Below are positions 33,845-44,315 of a stretch of 64,000 bases of DNA, piece by piece. Origin of the DNA: Blepharisma japonicum (lineage: Eukaryota > Ciliophora > Heterotrichea > Heterotrichida > Blepharismidae). Position 1 is the first letter of the stretch; the number at the start of each line of letters is the position of its first letter. The stretch lies in NCBI GenBank assembly GCA_949751835.1, contig CATKHK010000005.1, positions 434,001 through 498,000 on the forward strand, given 5' to 3'. Under the pieces are notes generated by a model, which was not told the DNA's origin, did no database searches, and worked only from the letters and a program-made list of their open reading frames with translations. The position numbers were made by a program, and so were the translations under genes.

Positions 33845-34047
33845 TGATTCAGTTTTGGATCTTCATAATGAATTTCTTGTTAGTGTAAAGTATCCTTTTT
33901 TGACCTTGTTATTAGGGGTCAGCTCAAAAAGAAATCCAGCATGAATAGGATCTGTTGGAGAATAAGCGCTTTTCTCCCAAAAGCAGAAATTTTTAGAATG
34001 ATCTATGTTAGAAAATATCGACTGCAGTTTAAAATTATAATCTGTTT
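33845..34047 (-). other. Open extension encoding the first half of the kinase's PH domain
   Basis: In frame with the kinase and free of TAA/TAG, this segment encodes DPIHAGFLFELTPNNKVKKG and YFTLTRNSLWRSK, the first strands of a PH domain. It has no ATG. An ATG at 34102 is in the same frame but is separated by TAA codons; a 39-nt GT...AG segment between them would keep frame. A longer intron, an upstream exon or a non-ATG start are all possible. Confidence 0.55.
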
Positions 34048-34471
34048 ATTATTTTTATTAAATAGCCGGTATAAATGAACTGGCAGTTTTTAGCTTAGAC
34101 ATTAATAAATGCTTATAATAAAAATTTTAATTTATTTTTTAAGTTCCTTTGATTGGAAGAGCTCAGGAACAAGCTCTAAAATCCTTATAATTATCAATGA
34201 ATTATAATACAATTTAGAAATTAACTGAATTAATAAGTATAAAAATATGCTGAGCATTAAAGCACTTTCTAATTGCTGTACTCTTATTTAATTTAATCTT
34301 CTTTAAGCTAATCAAAGACTATAATTGATATATCTGAACTCATTGCCTCAAAAAGTTTAAGAGACTTTTCTTAAAAGACCCAAAAAAATGAACTTTAATG
34401 ATTATTACTTGAAAATTATGATCTCTTAGCTTAAATTAGAAAAAATATTCAATTTATATTTTTTAACGGAA
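34048..34471. other. 424-bp intergenic region
   Basis: Divergent AT-rich spacer between the PH kinase and a small secreted protein. It may include the unresolved 5' end of the kinase gene (ATG at 34102 on the minus strand). Nothing else recognised. Confidence 0.45.
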
Positions 34472-34786
34472 ATGATCATGAAATGGTTAATGCTATTAAC
34501 TATCTTAATTATCTGTTTTTCCAATGAAGCACCTCAGCAAGCAGTAATGGCAGGAGATGAAACGATGCATATGGCTCAAAATGAGCTCGTTAATAAAGAA
34601 ATTGAAGATTTTAAGAATGGAAAAAGTTCATTTAATCAAGCAAATATTTATTTATTAATGAGAAAAACACTAGGAGAAATCAACGAAGATGAGTATGAAG
34701 CTGGGCTAGAAGAACTAGATTTGGCTTATACTTTAATGACTGGAAACCCTCCTCCTATTGGATTTTTACAAGAAATAAATAATTAA
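34472..34786 (+). CDS. Small secreted protein (104 aa)
   Basis: Family not recognised. Signal peptide MIMKWLMLLTILIICFSNEA, then about 80 mostly acidic, helical residues with no cysteine and no second membrane helix. ATG to TAA. Two ATG codons (residues 1 and 3) could start it. Resembles the many short secreted proteins of ciliates. Confidence 0.65.
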   Translation: MIMKWLMLLTILIICFSNEAPQQAVMAGDETMHMAQNELVNKEIEDFKNGKSSFNQANIYLLMRKTLGEINEDEYEAGLEELDLAYTLMTGNPPPIGFLQEINN

Positions 34787-34918
34787 TATTATTTTGACTT
34801 TTATGAGAAAAATGCAGTGAATTTGAAATTCTTGATACTTTTTATAATTGCTATATGAATATTTATTAGAAAAAATAATGAAAATGCATATATATTAAAC
34901 TTTATTAGCACAAACATT

Positions 34919-35812
34919 TTAAGGTTTTCTTGATATTGATAAACATTTTTGGTTTACTATAATTCTTGGCATGTATTGATGGCTTACTGTAGCAGGTTGA
35001 TTTTGAAGTACTTGCTTTTTTTTGATTTTTTCCCCCAGATCAGGCAAAAGTCTTAAATCTTTTACTGAGCCTGCTAATGGCGGAAGTCCTGACCTTTTTA
35101 AAACTTTTTGAATTTTGTTAAAAGATTTATTTTTTAATTTCGCTTTTTCTGCATCTCATAATTCTTTCAGTTCTTTATTTTTCTCAATTTCTTCATCAGT
35201 TTCCAAAATCTTATTACCTTGAGTATCCTTTTGGATTTTTGAAATTTTATTAATAATATAGCTATCAATTTCTGAAAAATTTCCCATGTCCTTGAGGCTT
35301 TTTTCTGCTTCATGATTGACCAAGCTTTTAATGATCCTTTTTGCTATTGCAAGATTTCTAGAATCTTGAAGTGCAATCCTTGGGTTTAAGTAATTTACAG
35401 CTTTATTTAGCTTACCTTCACTATATTTATGATTTTTTCCTGATAAATTAGCTGGAGTCAAAGGATTTATGGCTCAAGAAGGCTCGTTATTAAACTTTAA
35501 TTCGCTGATCTTTTCACAAGTAATTGGGGAAAATGGTCTCCTTCTGACGACTTTTATTAATTTTCCATGGGAATAGGATCTATAAAATTCTTTGAAATCA
35601 TTTTCAGCAACTTTTGGTAAGCAGTAAGAAATTTTTCGTTTTTGAATTGGTATTACCTTTAGTTTTATCGGAGTGTTAGTATCGATCTTGCGAAGTCTAT
35701 CAAAATAGCTATCTGATCGTCTAGTCAAAGTTTCTTCATTTAAACTATCGGTTTTTTCTCTTCGTTTTATTATATCAGATAAGTTGAGTTTAATTTTCAT
35801 TATTATTATCAT
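34919..35812 (-). CDS. Hypothetical protein (297 aa)
   Basis: Not recognised. It is continuous across two TGA codons (Trp) to TAA at 34919. Mostly basic and helical, with an Arg/Lys-rich N-terminal third (SDIIKRREKTDSLNEETL), a central helical stretch and a KVLKRSGLPPLAG segment near residue 240. No membrane helix or signal. The start, within ATG-ATA-ATA-ATA-ATG, is ambiguous between residues 1 and 5. Lies 31 bp downstream of the next leftward gene. Confidence 0.65.
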
Positions 35813-35843
35813 AATTCAGAAAATATTAATTTAAGTCTGTACA

Positions 35844-37358
35844 TTAATTTCTTGCAAAAGAAAATGTTTTCGTTGATTCCAACCTATCTTTAAGCTGTTT
35901 CTGCTCCTTCGTAATAGCTGCCATATAGCGATCTAACGATTCTATCCCTACAATTGCAGATAGCAATTCTTTCAGGGTGATATTATATTTAGTTTCATAG
36001 CTGCTTAATAAGCATTCTTGAGCCAGCCTTTGCAATTCTAGTTCCTTAGCTTTTTTGACGACTTCTCTGAGAGACTGTAAATGCTGGTCATTTATTTTAC
36101 TTTCACTCATGCCGGCTATCTTGCTCGGTTCATCTTGATTTGATTGGGTGTCATCCTCATATACCACAACCATTTGCTTGGTTACCTTATCCCATACATT
36201 TTTTGGCTTCTGAGTTTGAATATTTTTGGTTAATTGAAAAAGCCTTGCATGAATATTATTTCATTTATCATTCCCTGAAAAATTCGTTGAGCCTAGCTTT
36301 GAAATCCTAGCAAGCTCTTCTGACAGTTGCTCAATTTCGACACTTTTTTGAGCCAAAAATAATATCGAATGGATTGCATCAGTATCCAAAAAGCTTGGAA
36401 ACATCTCCGGGCTAACCGGTTGATTCAGCTTCCACAGACACCTAACAATCCATACAAGCCCTTCACTTCTTGTATCTTTCCCTTCCTTCAGCAAGCTTAA
36501 ATAATGAGAAATTTGTGCATCTCTAACTATTCCCAGTTGCTTTCTCAGTTGAGTGCTCTGCGAATCCAGCAATTGCAAAGGCTCAGCTCTTTTAGAAATT
36601 TCTTCCCCTATTGAAGAATTGACTGTAGCAGCTTCTTCTTGTCGTTTTGACAATAGCTCTTTCAACTTGGCTTTATAAGACATCCATTCAGAAAACTCTT
36701 CTGGGCTCCTTTTTTTCTTTTTCATTTCTTTAGTCTCTTGGCTTGCGATTTGTGACTTAATTTTGTCGATTTCGTGGGCAAAAATCACTGACTGCTTTTT
36801 TATGTCCAAGCACTCTTTTCGAAGTTCTTCTCGTTTTTTATGTACATCTTTAAGTTCACCTAGAAGCTTTTCATAAGCTTTTTCAAGTTCATCTTCATAA
36901 AGCTTTAGGTATCGGATCTTGTCTTTGAAGCCTTCGTCTTCATGCTTACGGGCCATTCGCTGCTTGGTTGTATGCTTTTGCAATTCAACACTTGTGATTT
37001 TCTTCACAAGAGTTGGTAGTCGGTTTCGGTATTTTCTTTCCAAAATATGCCCTTCCACAAGATCTTGTCCAGCAACACGTTTTTGAAGAGTAGATTGGGC
37101 TTCTTTTAAAGAGCGAATAAACTCTAGCTGACTTTCTTTTTCTTGAAAATCAAGCTTTTCTACGGCTTCGCGTTCTTCATCTTCAGAATCGTAGCTTAAA
37201 CCATTTTTTGGGGTAGGTGATAAAGAATCTGATGATTTTTTGCGGACTACTGAAAGAGGGAAGACGGCAGACACAGAGATTTGTCGGGTTGTAGTTGATC
37301 TCAAAAGAGAAGGTAAGGTAATATAAAACCTGCTTCTAGTTTTGGAAGCTTTATCCAT
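35844..37358 (-). CDS. Coiled-coil protein (504 aa)
   Basis: Family not recognised. Basic N-terminus (TRSRFYITLPSLLRSTTTR), acidic patch (YDSEDEEREAVEKLDF), then long coiled coils (about residues 70-290) and a helical C-terminus. One TGA (Trp) links what would otherwise be two frames. ATG to TAA. The composition suits a ciliary or basal-body scaffold, but that is only inference. Confidence 0.72.
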
Positions 37359-37558
37359 ATATAAATTATAATTAATCTACTACAATGAATTCTAGGCCAT
37401 AATGAAGTTAATCTTAATTTAAAAAAATTTCCAATTTTCTTGATAAAAGGCAAGGATATTTTTCAATTTTAAAAAATAAAGAATAATTTTATCATTTCCA
37501 TGATTCCATTAAAAAATTGAAAGTATTCTATTTTTACGATTTCCAGTTATAATAGCAA

Positions 37559-39212
37559 TTATTGATTATTTGGCTTATATTTAGCTCTATATACCATCCT
37601 GACTACCTGCTCAGTCCATAAAAATAACGATTGTTCCATATCTTGAAAAAACCTTTCCATCGATCTGTAAATAATTTCATACTCTGATACAGCTTGCAGC
37701 TTATCAGAAATCAAATCATCATTTTTCTATATAAAATGTTACAGGTCTTAATTTTTCGCCTTTTCGTCTTGCCAAAATTTCGCTTTCATCAATTAAACCT
37801 TCTTGAGGCTGCCTTCCAGTTTTGCAAAATGACATTAATACAATGTGCTGCAATATAGATCCTATGGTTCTTAAATTTCTTTATAGTTATTACTGTTGGG
37901 TTTTGGAGCCAGGCTTTACAGGTATATGATGCTCTTGGCTATTTAAACAAAAATCTTTCACAATAATTCTAGATATAATAAATGTGGCTACTAGCATCCT
38001 ACGCCTATTTTCATTTTGTTGTCATAAAGCTCCAAAGTCGTCTCTTTCAATTCTTGATCTTTCAAAAGGCATAAAATAGAAATCAGGGATATAAGACCCA
38101 TCCTCTATTAATTTGCCTATAAAGATTCGCAATGGAAGTTGCATTATCTCTTCAGTAGAATTATCTTTTAAACAATCCAAAATTCCTTTTACTCTTACTT
38201 GAATTTTTAATATTTTTGCTTTAATGAATTCGGTGTCTCTTAAATTATTGTCTTTATTCGACAAACTTAAATCAAGTTTTGGATCATTTAGGATCGAAGT
38301 AAGTGGAATTTTAATAGCTTTTTTTGTTCATACCCTAGCAGCCTCAGTATAAATTTTTATAGAAGTTTCCATGTTTTCCAGCCTTTCTGCTTTTACCTTT
38401 CCCTTTTTCTCAAGCATCGAGCTGATAGCCATAATCGGGAATAATACAGCATATCCTAATGCTCGAAATAATCTTTTCCCTCTTAGTCCTACGATTCTCA
38501 TTTCGTGTTCTCTTTGGCGTTTCTCAGCTTGCATTTTTTGCAAAATTTTCACTTTTTCTTCATCAGATAAATTAGGATCATATTTATATCTTTTCTCAGC
38601 ATCTGCGTATAATTCAGCTTCGTCATCATCAAAATTCAACTCTGCAAGTATCCTTTTAAATTCTCGAGGATTTTGCTTTACCCTCTTATACTGCTCCTCT
38701 ACAAGAGTAGTGGTTTGCCCCTGAAATTGAATTTGCGGATTTTGCATAGGATTTTGCATAGGATTTTGATAAAACCCTTGAATTTCTTCTTTTTCTCTAT
38801 TTTTTGTCTGCATATTTTCGATCATTTTTAGCATTATTTCTTGTTGCTTTTGTAGTGGTGCAAATAGGACTGTCATTTCATTATATTTAGGAGTCGCAGG
38901 TTTAACTGGTGCAGGTGGAATTTGTGTGCGTTTATCATATTCATTTAATAGAGAGATAAAGCTGTGGGCAAGTTGCTTGTCTTTGTAACGCTTGTCTTTA
39001 AATTCAATTTGTTTGTTAAGTTTTTCTATTTTATTTTCTATTTTTGCATAGCTTGGGCTTCGAAAAGGAGACACGCTGTGAGGCTTTTGAAAAGAATAAT
39101 TTAAAAGATTTGGAGAATTTGCAACAGAGTATTCAGGTTTGTAAAATGGATAAACAGGCTTATTTGGGGAAGTTATAATGCCTTTGCCAACTCCAGACAT
39201 GCGATGATCCAT
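37559..39212 (-). CDS. Hypothetical protein, two introns (540 aa)
   Basis: Family not recognised. Exons 39212-37894, 37878-37743 and 37726-37559, joined by a 15-nt and a 16-nt intron; the spliced length is divisible by three and ends in TAA. Features: disordered Pro/Ser N-terminus, short repeat NPMQNPMQNP, charged segment (FDDDEAELYADAEKRYKYDP), a hydrophobic stretch (ALGYAVLFPIMAISSML) and a helical C-terminus ending with FLWTEQVVRMVYRAKY. Three TGA codons read as Trp. Divergent from the CCDC42-like gene with only 38 bp between start codons. Confidence 0.75.
37727..37742 (-). other. 16-nt intron
   Basis: Reads GTAACATTTTATATAG on the minus strand, phase 0. Without it the frame meets TAA soon after. 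Adenine at position 11. Confidence 0.85.
37879..37893 (-). other. 15-nt intron
   Basis: Reads GTAATAACTATAAAG on the minus strand and contains the in-frame TAA it removes. Adenine at position 10. Confidence 0.85.
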
Positions 39213-39250
39213 TTTTATTTAAGAAACGATTCAAGTTGAGGTAATTAGAA
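39213..39250. promoter_or_regulatory. 38-bp divergent promoter
   Basis: The start codons of two divergent genes are separated by only 38 bp, which must hold both 5' leaders and the core promoters unless these overlap the coding regions. No recognisable TATA element can be assigned. Confidence 0.6.
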
Positions 39251-40216
39251 ATGGAAGGAAAACCTTGGCCTATGGATTCCACCTCAACTGCTACCAAACT
39301 CCTTGAAAAGCGGCGCATGATGTATGAAGTCAAAGAAGAGTTCGACCAAGCCAAAGAAGAAGAGCGCGAGCGAGATGCGGAATTCAAAGAAAAAGAAAGT
39401 TATTTGAGAGCAAAAGATTTGAGCTTGCAGCAAGGTCTCATCCAATTTAACCAAGTTTTGCAAGAAAATGACTTGAAGCGCAACAAAGCAAAGAAAAAAT
39501 ACGAAGAGGAGCTACGGCAGAAACGCCAAAAAGAAGAAAGGATTGAGCAGCTGAATCATGATATAGAGGAATTAAGTTTTCGAGCTACCTCGCTTGAAAA
39601 AGAAGTCACGAAAATGAGGAAATATGAAGATTTCTTGGAAAGAGTCAGAGAAAAGAACCCAGACGATTTCACTGATATTTCTGATATCCTTGCCCGCTAT
39701 AATACTTTAAAACAATCCTATGAAGATTTGATGAAAAAGAGACATCAGCTAGAAGAAGAGCTGCAGGATATAAAATGGACTCGTGATCTTTATGAAAAAG
39801 AGAAAAAAGACCAATTGATGGAGCTAGCTATCGATATAGCGAATACTCAAAAGTCAATTGAAGATTTAGATATTATAAGAAGTGATCTGCAAAAAGAAGT
39901 AGACACTGTGAGCTCAACAGCTACAGAAAAAGACTTAGAACTTGGCTGCATGCTGACTGCTATTGAAAATTTGTATCAAAGATGCAAAACTGAAGAGCCA
40001 GGGATTCATCATGATAGAACCACAAAGGTTAAAGAAACTCAAAATTTAAACGACTACAATTATAGAGCCAAAACTGCAGTTTCCAAGCTCAATGCTATCA
40101 AAGCATATATAAAGGATATTGAAGACATTTTGGCTGACGAAAGATCAGTTGAACTATTAAAAGAAAGCACTCATTCCTCGATTGATAAGGGCGGAGTAAC
40201 AAAACCAGAAGCTTAA
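39251..40216 (+). CDS. CFAP73-like: CCDC42/CFAP73-like ciliary coiled-coil protein (321 aa)
   Basis: Matches the DUF4200 family that includes CCDC42 and CFAP73 (MIA2). CFAP73 is part of the modifier-of-inner-arms complex of cilia. The diagnostic start STATKLLEKRRMMYEVKEEF is followed by KEKESYLRAKDLSLQQGLIQ and FNQVLQENDLKRNKAKKKYE, then continuous coiled coil. CCDC42 and CFAP73 cannot be separated by eye. No intron; ATG to TAA. The ALG8 gene begins 24 bp later on the same strand. Confidence 0.88.
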   Translation: MEGKPWPMDSTSTATKLLEKRRMMYEVKEEFDQAKEEERERDAEFKEKESYLRAKDLSLQQGLIQFNQVLQENDLKRNKAKKKYEEELRQKRQKEERIEQLNHDIEELSFRATSLEKEVTKMRKYEDFLERVREKNPDDFTDISDILARYNTLKQSYEDLMKKRHQLEEELQDIKWTRDLYEKEKKDQLMELAIDIANTQKSIEDLDIIRSDLQKEVDTVSSTATEKDLELGCMLTAIENLYQRCKTEEPGIHHDRTTKVKETQNLNDYNYRAKTAVSKLNAIKAYIKDIEDILADERSVELLKESTHSSIDKGGVTKPEA

Positions 40217-40240
40217 ATTCCATATTTTAATCTCTTAGTA

Positions 40241-41712
40241 ATGAAAAAGATAATAGGGATACTTGCTTTTAGCTTTCTCATCAAATCATTATTGTTCTGG
40301 GGATAGTAAATAACAATTAGCTTAAGCACAGATTTCGAAGTACACAGGAATTGGATGGCAATCACCTATAATCTTCCTCTGTCAAAATGATACTATGAAG
40401 TAAAGTTGATTAGGCAACATCAATCTGAACAATGGATTACCCACCGGTTTTCTCATATTTCGAAAAAATTTTGAGTACAATAGCAAGCTTCTTTGATAAA
40501 AACATGCTAAATATTTCATCAGAGGGCTATATCTCTACAACTACTATTGCGTATCAAAGAGCTACTGTAATTTTATCTGAGTTAGTTCTTGCTTATAGTG
40601 TGTATATTTATTCAAAGCCACGAACTCTTTTATCTGGACTAATTTTATTGAACCCTGGGCTTATTTTTGTTGACCGTATTTTCTAATTAGACATTCATTT
40701 TCAATACAACGGAGTTATGATAGGAATGCTAATTTTATCTATTTATTTTATGAATAAAGAAAAATATATAGAATCATCTATTATTTTTACTATACTTTTG
40801 CTTATGAAACATATTTTTCTTTATTTTGCTCCTGCTTACTTTTTGTTTTTGCTAAAACATTACTGCTTTAAGCCATATTTCCAGCCCTCAAAAATAATTA
40901 AGCTTGGAATTTCAGTTCTAGCTACCTCAGCTGTTATTTTATTTCCATTTCTGCAACATCTCCCACAGATATTATCGAGACTATTTCCATTTGGAAGAGG
41001 ACTAACCCATGCTTATTGGGCTCCAAATATTTATTCCTTATATAATACTTTTGATGCAGTTTTGAACATAATTGTCAATAAAAAATTAAAAACTGAGTAC
41101 ATGCAAGGATTGGTCCAGGTTTGTAATCATGCAGTCCTATTTAATATTACTCCCATGATTTCATTCATTTTACTTGGAATTGGACTATTTTTTGTAGGAA
41201 AATATATTTGAAAATTTTCTGGAGAAAAAGATTTTTGTATCTCTGCTTGCATCTGCTGCTTAACATTTTTTATGTTTGGGTGGCATGTTCATGAAAAAGC
41301 TATTTTAATGGTATCACTACCAATTATGTAATTTCTATACAGACTTATATCAAAAGACTACCCCAACTATGCATTTCTTCTCAACTTTTTTGGAAACATC
41401 AGTTTATTTCCATTAATTTTCACTCCACTAGAGCAGCCATTCCTTCTCATTTCATTTCTCCTCTTTACTATTTCTTTTGCCCTTTTACTAGATATTTCAG
41501 CACTGCGTCGTTATGAAAAATTTTACCTTTACCTTTCTGCAATAATCTATCTCATATATTTATTTTTCAACAAAATCACCAAAAATGACTCCTATATTCC
41601 TCTTTTATCTATGTCTGTAATTTTCATATAGATTTACTGCGGAATTGGGATCTCATATACTTATTTCTCTCTCTTGAAATCACTACTTTCACAGAAAAAC
41701 AAAATAGATTAA
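40241..41712 (+). CDS. ALG8: ALG8-type dolichyl-P-glucose glucosyltransferase, five introns (465 aa)
   Basis: Adds the second glucose to the lipid-linked oligosaccharide in the ER. Exons: 40241-40305, 40321-40399, 40414-40675, 40691-41327, 41343-41616, 41632-41712. The spliced protein follows ALG8 closely: [72 protein letters not shown]. Multiple hydrophobic helices throughout. Four introns are 15 nt; the second is 14 nt as placed. A TGA encodes the conserved Trp before TMDYPP. Each splice restores family sequence exactly, so gene structure confidence is high. Ends 20 bp from a convergent gene. Confidence 0.95.
40306..40320 (+). other. 15-nt intron, ALG8
   Basis: GTAAATAACAATTAG, joining TA to C just before [11 protein letters not shown]. 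Adenine at position 10. Confidence 0.92.
40400..40413 (+). other. Apparent 14-nt intron, ALG8
   Basis: GTAAAGTTGATTAG. Removing exactly these 14 nt joins WYYE to ATSIWTMDYPP, the uninterrupted ALG8 family sequence. Reading through gives a frame that departs from the family. Adenine at position 10 but one base nearer the acceptor than in the other introns. A one-base assembly deletion in a 15-nt intron is the main alternative. Confidence 0.8.
40676..40690 (+). other. 15-nt intron, ALG8
   Basis: GTATTTTCTAATTAG, joining C to AC to make the His of VDHIHFQYNG. Adenine at position 10. Confidence 0.94.
41328..41342 (+). other. 15-nt intron, ALG8
   Basis: GTAATTTCTATACAG, removing an in-frame TAA after [11 protein letters not shown]. 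Adenine at position 10. Confidence 0.92.
41617..41631 (+). other. 15-nt intron, ALG8
   Basis: GTAATTTTCATATAG, removing an in-frame TAG. Adenine at position 10. Confidence 0.92.
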
Positions 41713-41732
41713 AATAAATTCCAATTAGCTTA

Positions 41733-42242
41733 TTAATGCTTCTTTTTTCTTGATACTTTTGTGATCGGCGTCCAGCCATCTTCTATTTCAGCTTGCATGT
41801 TGAGTTTTAATCCTACGTCTTTGTCTTCTGATTTTTCAGCTTCTGAAGGGTCTACAAATTTATACCAAATTCCATCTCGGCCTTCGAAATTTTTTTGATG
41901 CTTTTTGCCTTCGCCATGAGTAAGGAGAAATTCATCAGAAGTTAAGTATTTTTCACAGTATTTGCAATACGCAATTTTACCATCAGGGATGATTTGTTTT
42001 TTCTTTTTTGGCTTTTGATTTGGTTTTTGATTAGGCTTTTCTTGGGTTGCTTGAGGCTTTTTTGGAGCTTGCTGTGACTGAATATTAACTTGAGCTTCTT
42101 GAATATTTTGAAGTTTTTTTTGACGCTTTGGAGAAGGCTGAGATTTTTTAGGACTAAATGAGCTAATAATATAAGCTAGAACTGCAGCGGCCGGGATATA
42201 AATCAACAGTCCATATGTATAGTACTCAATCTGATGATTCAT
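41733..42242 (-). CDS. Membrane-anchored C2H2-like zinc-finger protein (169 aa)
   Basis: A single N-terminal membrane helix (YGLLIYIPAAAVLAYIISSF) is followed by a Lys/Pro/Gln-rich linker. It then has a C2H2-type finger of the U1/matrin-like kind (YCKYCEKYLTSDEFLLTHGE, then KKHQKNF) and a basic end. Similar small proteins with one membrane helix and one finger occur in other protists, but I cannot name the family. ATG to TAA, no intron. Convergent with ALG8 (20 bp). Confidence 0.75.
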   Translation of the reverse strand: MNHQIEYYTYGLLIYIPAAAVLAYIISSFSPKKSQPSPKRQKKLQNIQEAQVNIQSQQAPKKPQATQEKPNQKPNQKPKKKKQIIPDGKIAYCKYCEKYLTSDEFLLTHGEGKKHQKNFEGRDGIWYKFVDPSEAEKSEDKDVGLKLNMQAEIEDGWTPITKVSRKKKH

Positions 42243-42608
42243 ATTAGGATAATTTATTTGACGTGGTGATTTAAAAATGTCATATCATCGTAAATAATGT
42301 GAGTAAAAAATTAACAATTATAAGTAGCTAATCTTTTCTAGTTTTTATGAGCTTTTATTTCGAATTTAAAAAAATTGAGTTATAAATTTTATAAAACAAG
42401 ATTTATGATGGATCAAACTATTGATCAGATTTATTTATACCATAAAAATATAGTAATTGTTTATCAGAAAAGCTACTATATATAAGTATTTTTATGAAGG
42501 TGCTTAAACAGTTATACGAAGAATTTGGTACACTTTAGTCAGCACAATTTATTATATAATTGAACGATTTATTATTAGCACTTTCAAAATTTTATTTATT
42601 TACTAAAT
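42243..42608. other. 366-bp divergent intergenic region
   Basis: AT-rich spacer between two divergent small membrane-protein genes. No gene, RNA or repeat recognised. Confidence 0.5.
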
Positions 42609-43103
42609 ATGCTTATTTTTATCTTTTATTTAGCTACTATTGCGCAAAGTATCAAAGTTGAATATGACAAAGGAAAAATCAAGGTATGTCTTGGTCTGCT
42701 GAGAGTCAAACTAGAAGAAGCTGAAGATGAGCTCGAAGAAATTTTAGCTACTACATTGCAAGATGAAGAAATGGTCATTAATAAAATAGTAGCTGATATG
42801 ATGACTAACTGTCTAACAAATATTCCTGAAGAAACTACGAAATTTCTTATGAATAACGAAACTATTACTTCAAACCCAGATTATAATTATTTAGTAGCTT
42901 ACAATAAGCAGCAATTTTTTGAAGGCAAAGACCCTGAGCTAACTCCTTTGCAATTAGAAATATTCGAGCAATTAAAAATTTACAGAAAAGAAATCGAATC
43001 TAGATCCTTTAATTTCTCTTATCTTTGAGGATTTTTAGCTTTTGTTTTAGGAATTTTTATTCTCAAAAAGATTCAAAACTTTAAAAAGATTAAAGAGAAT
43101 TAA
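42609..43103 (+). CDS. Small type I membrane protein (164 aa)
   Basis: Family not recognised. The N-terminus MLIFIFYLATIAQS is a likely signal peptide. An acidic helical ectodomain (RVKLEEAEDELEEILATTL) with few Cys follows. A C-terminal membrane helix (WGFLAFVLGIFIL) and a short basic tail appear only when TGA at 43026-43028 is read as Trp. ATG to TAA at 43103. Confidence 0.7.
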
Positions 43104-43206
43104 CATATTAACTAGCATCTCTTTGAAAATGTTTTTAAGTCATATTTTATCTCTATTTCACTTATCAAACAGATAGCATTATTTTATTATTTCTAAAATT
43201 TGTAAG

Positions 43207-44184
43207 TTAACTTTTATCCTTTTTACTTTTCTTTGTGGGCTTTCCTTTGTTATCTTCTTTCCTCTTCTTAATTTTCTCTTTCAACTTATTCTGCTCTTTC
43301 TTCATTTTCTTTTTCACAGTATAATCTGGCTTAGCACTCTTTTTTCTGTTTCTGGGGTTCCCTTCCATTATCTGCACATTTTCTTGCATTTTATATTCTT
43401 CAGGCAGTTCATAAGCATTTTTTAGCTCTTTACTTTTATTTCTAAACCTTATTGCCCCCATATTTTTTGGCTTTTCTTTATCTTTTTCCAGCTGTTTGTC
43501 ACTTTTTGCTTTATGAACTCTCAGGCTTCTTCCTTTGAAATCTGCATTATTTTTCGATAAAGCTCTTACAGCTGAATCCTTTTCTTTAAAAGCAACATAT
43601 GCAATCCCTTTCCCCACATGTGTGGCATGGTCTCTGATGATTCTCACATAATCAATTTCTCCAAATTCTTTGAACTCTTCCCATAGTTCTTCATCTTTGG
43701 TATCAAAAGCCAAGTTTCCAATAAAAATGCTGTTTATTATCTCTTTTTTAGGTTTTTCAGCGAAATCAACCCTGAGATGGGATCCTTTGAAGTCTTGCCC
43801 ATTTAAATCCAAAGACTGTTTTGCGTCTTCAGGGTTTTTGTAAAGAACATAAAAATTGCAAGTTGAGGCTCCATCTTTGTACATTTTTAGTGCAACTGCA
43901 GCTTTTATTGGGAGCTTTCCTCTTTCTACCGGGACACTTCTTTCTCACACTTTTTCTATTTCGCCGTATTGCCCAAAAAGCTTTTTAATTTGTTTTTTCT
44001 TGGTAGAAATGTCGACATTCCCTACAAAAATCAGCCGATCTTCTCTTGACTTTTCATCTTTTTTTGGTGCTTCAAGAGTTTCTTCAGGAATTACAGGTTT
44101 TGGTGGCTTTGGAGGTTCAAAAGGAGTCCCAGAAAATAAATCGCTAGACTTAGCGCTGCCAAAAAGCTTTGAGAGCTCAGTCAT
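43207..44184 (-). CDS. RBM34: RBM34/Nop12-type nucleolar RNA-binding protein (325 aa)
   Basis: Two RRMs. RRM1 has RLIFVGNVDISTKKKQIKKL and a long insert typical of this family (ERSVPVERGKLPIKAAVALK). RRM2 has SIFIGNLAFDTKDEELWEEF and GKGIAYVAF. The tail is a Lys-rich nucleolar-type sequence ending KPTKKSKKDKS. Nop12 acts in large-subunit pre-rRNA processing. One TGA (Trp) sits between the halves of RRM1. ATG to TAA. Confidence 0.88.
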
Positions 44185-44315
44185 TTTATTAATAAATTAT
44201 TCATTATCACAGCAATTTTTTATAAATTTTACAAATTTCAAAGTAAATAAACATGCTCTAATAATAGTCTACTTAATGATACCTCGTTCTTATAAGTCTA
44301 TTAAAAGGTTTTCTA

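Noticed and set aside
34090-34110. ATG at 34102 as start of the PH kinase
   Set aside because: It is in frame but separated by several TAA codons; the bridging 39-nt segment is unlike the other introns, so I did not adopt it.
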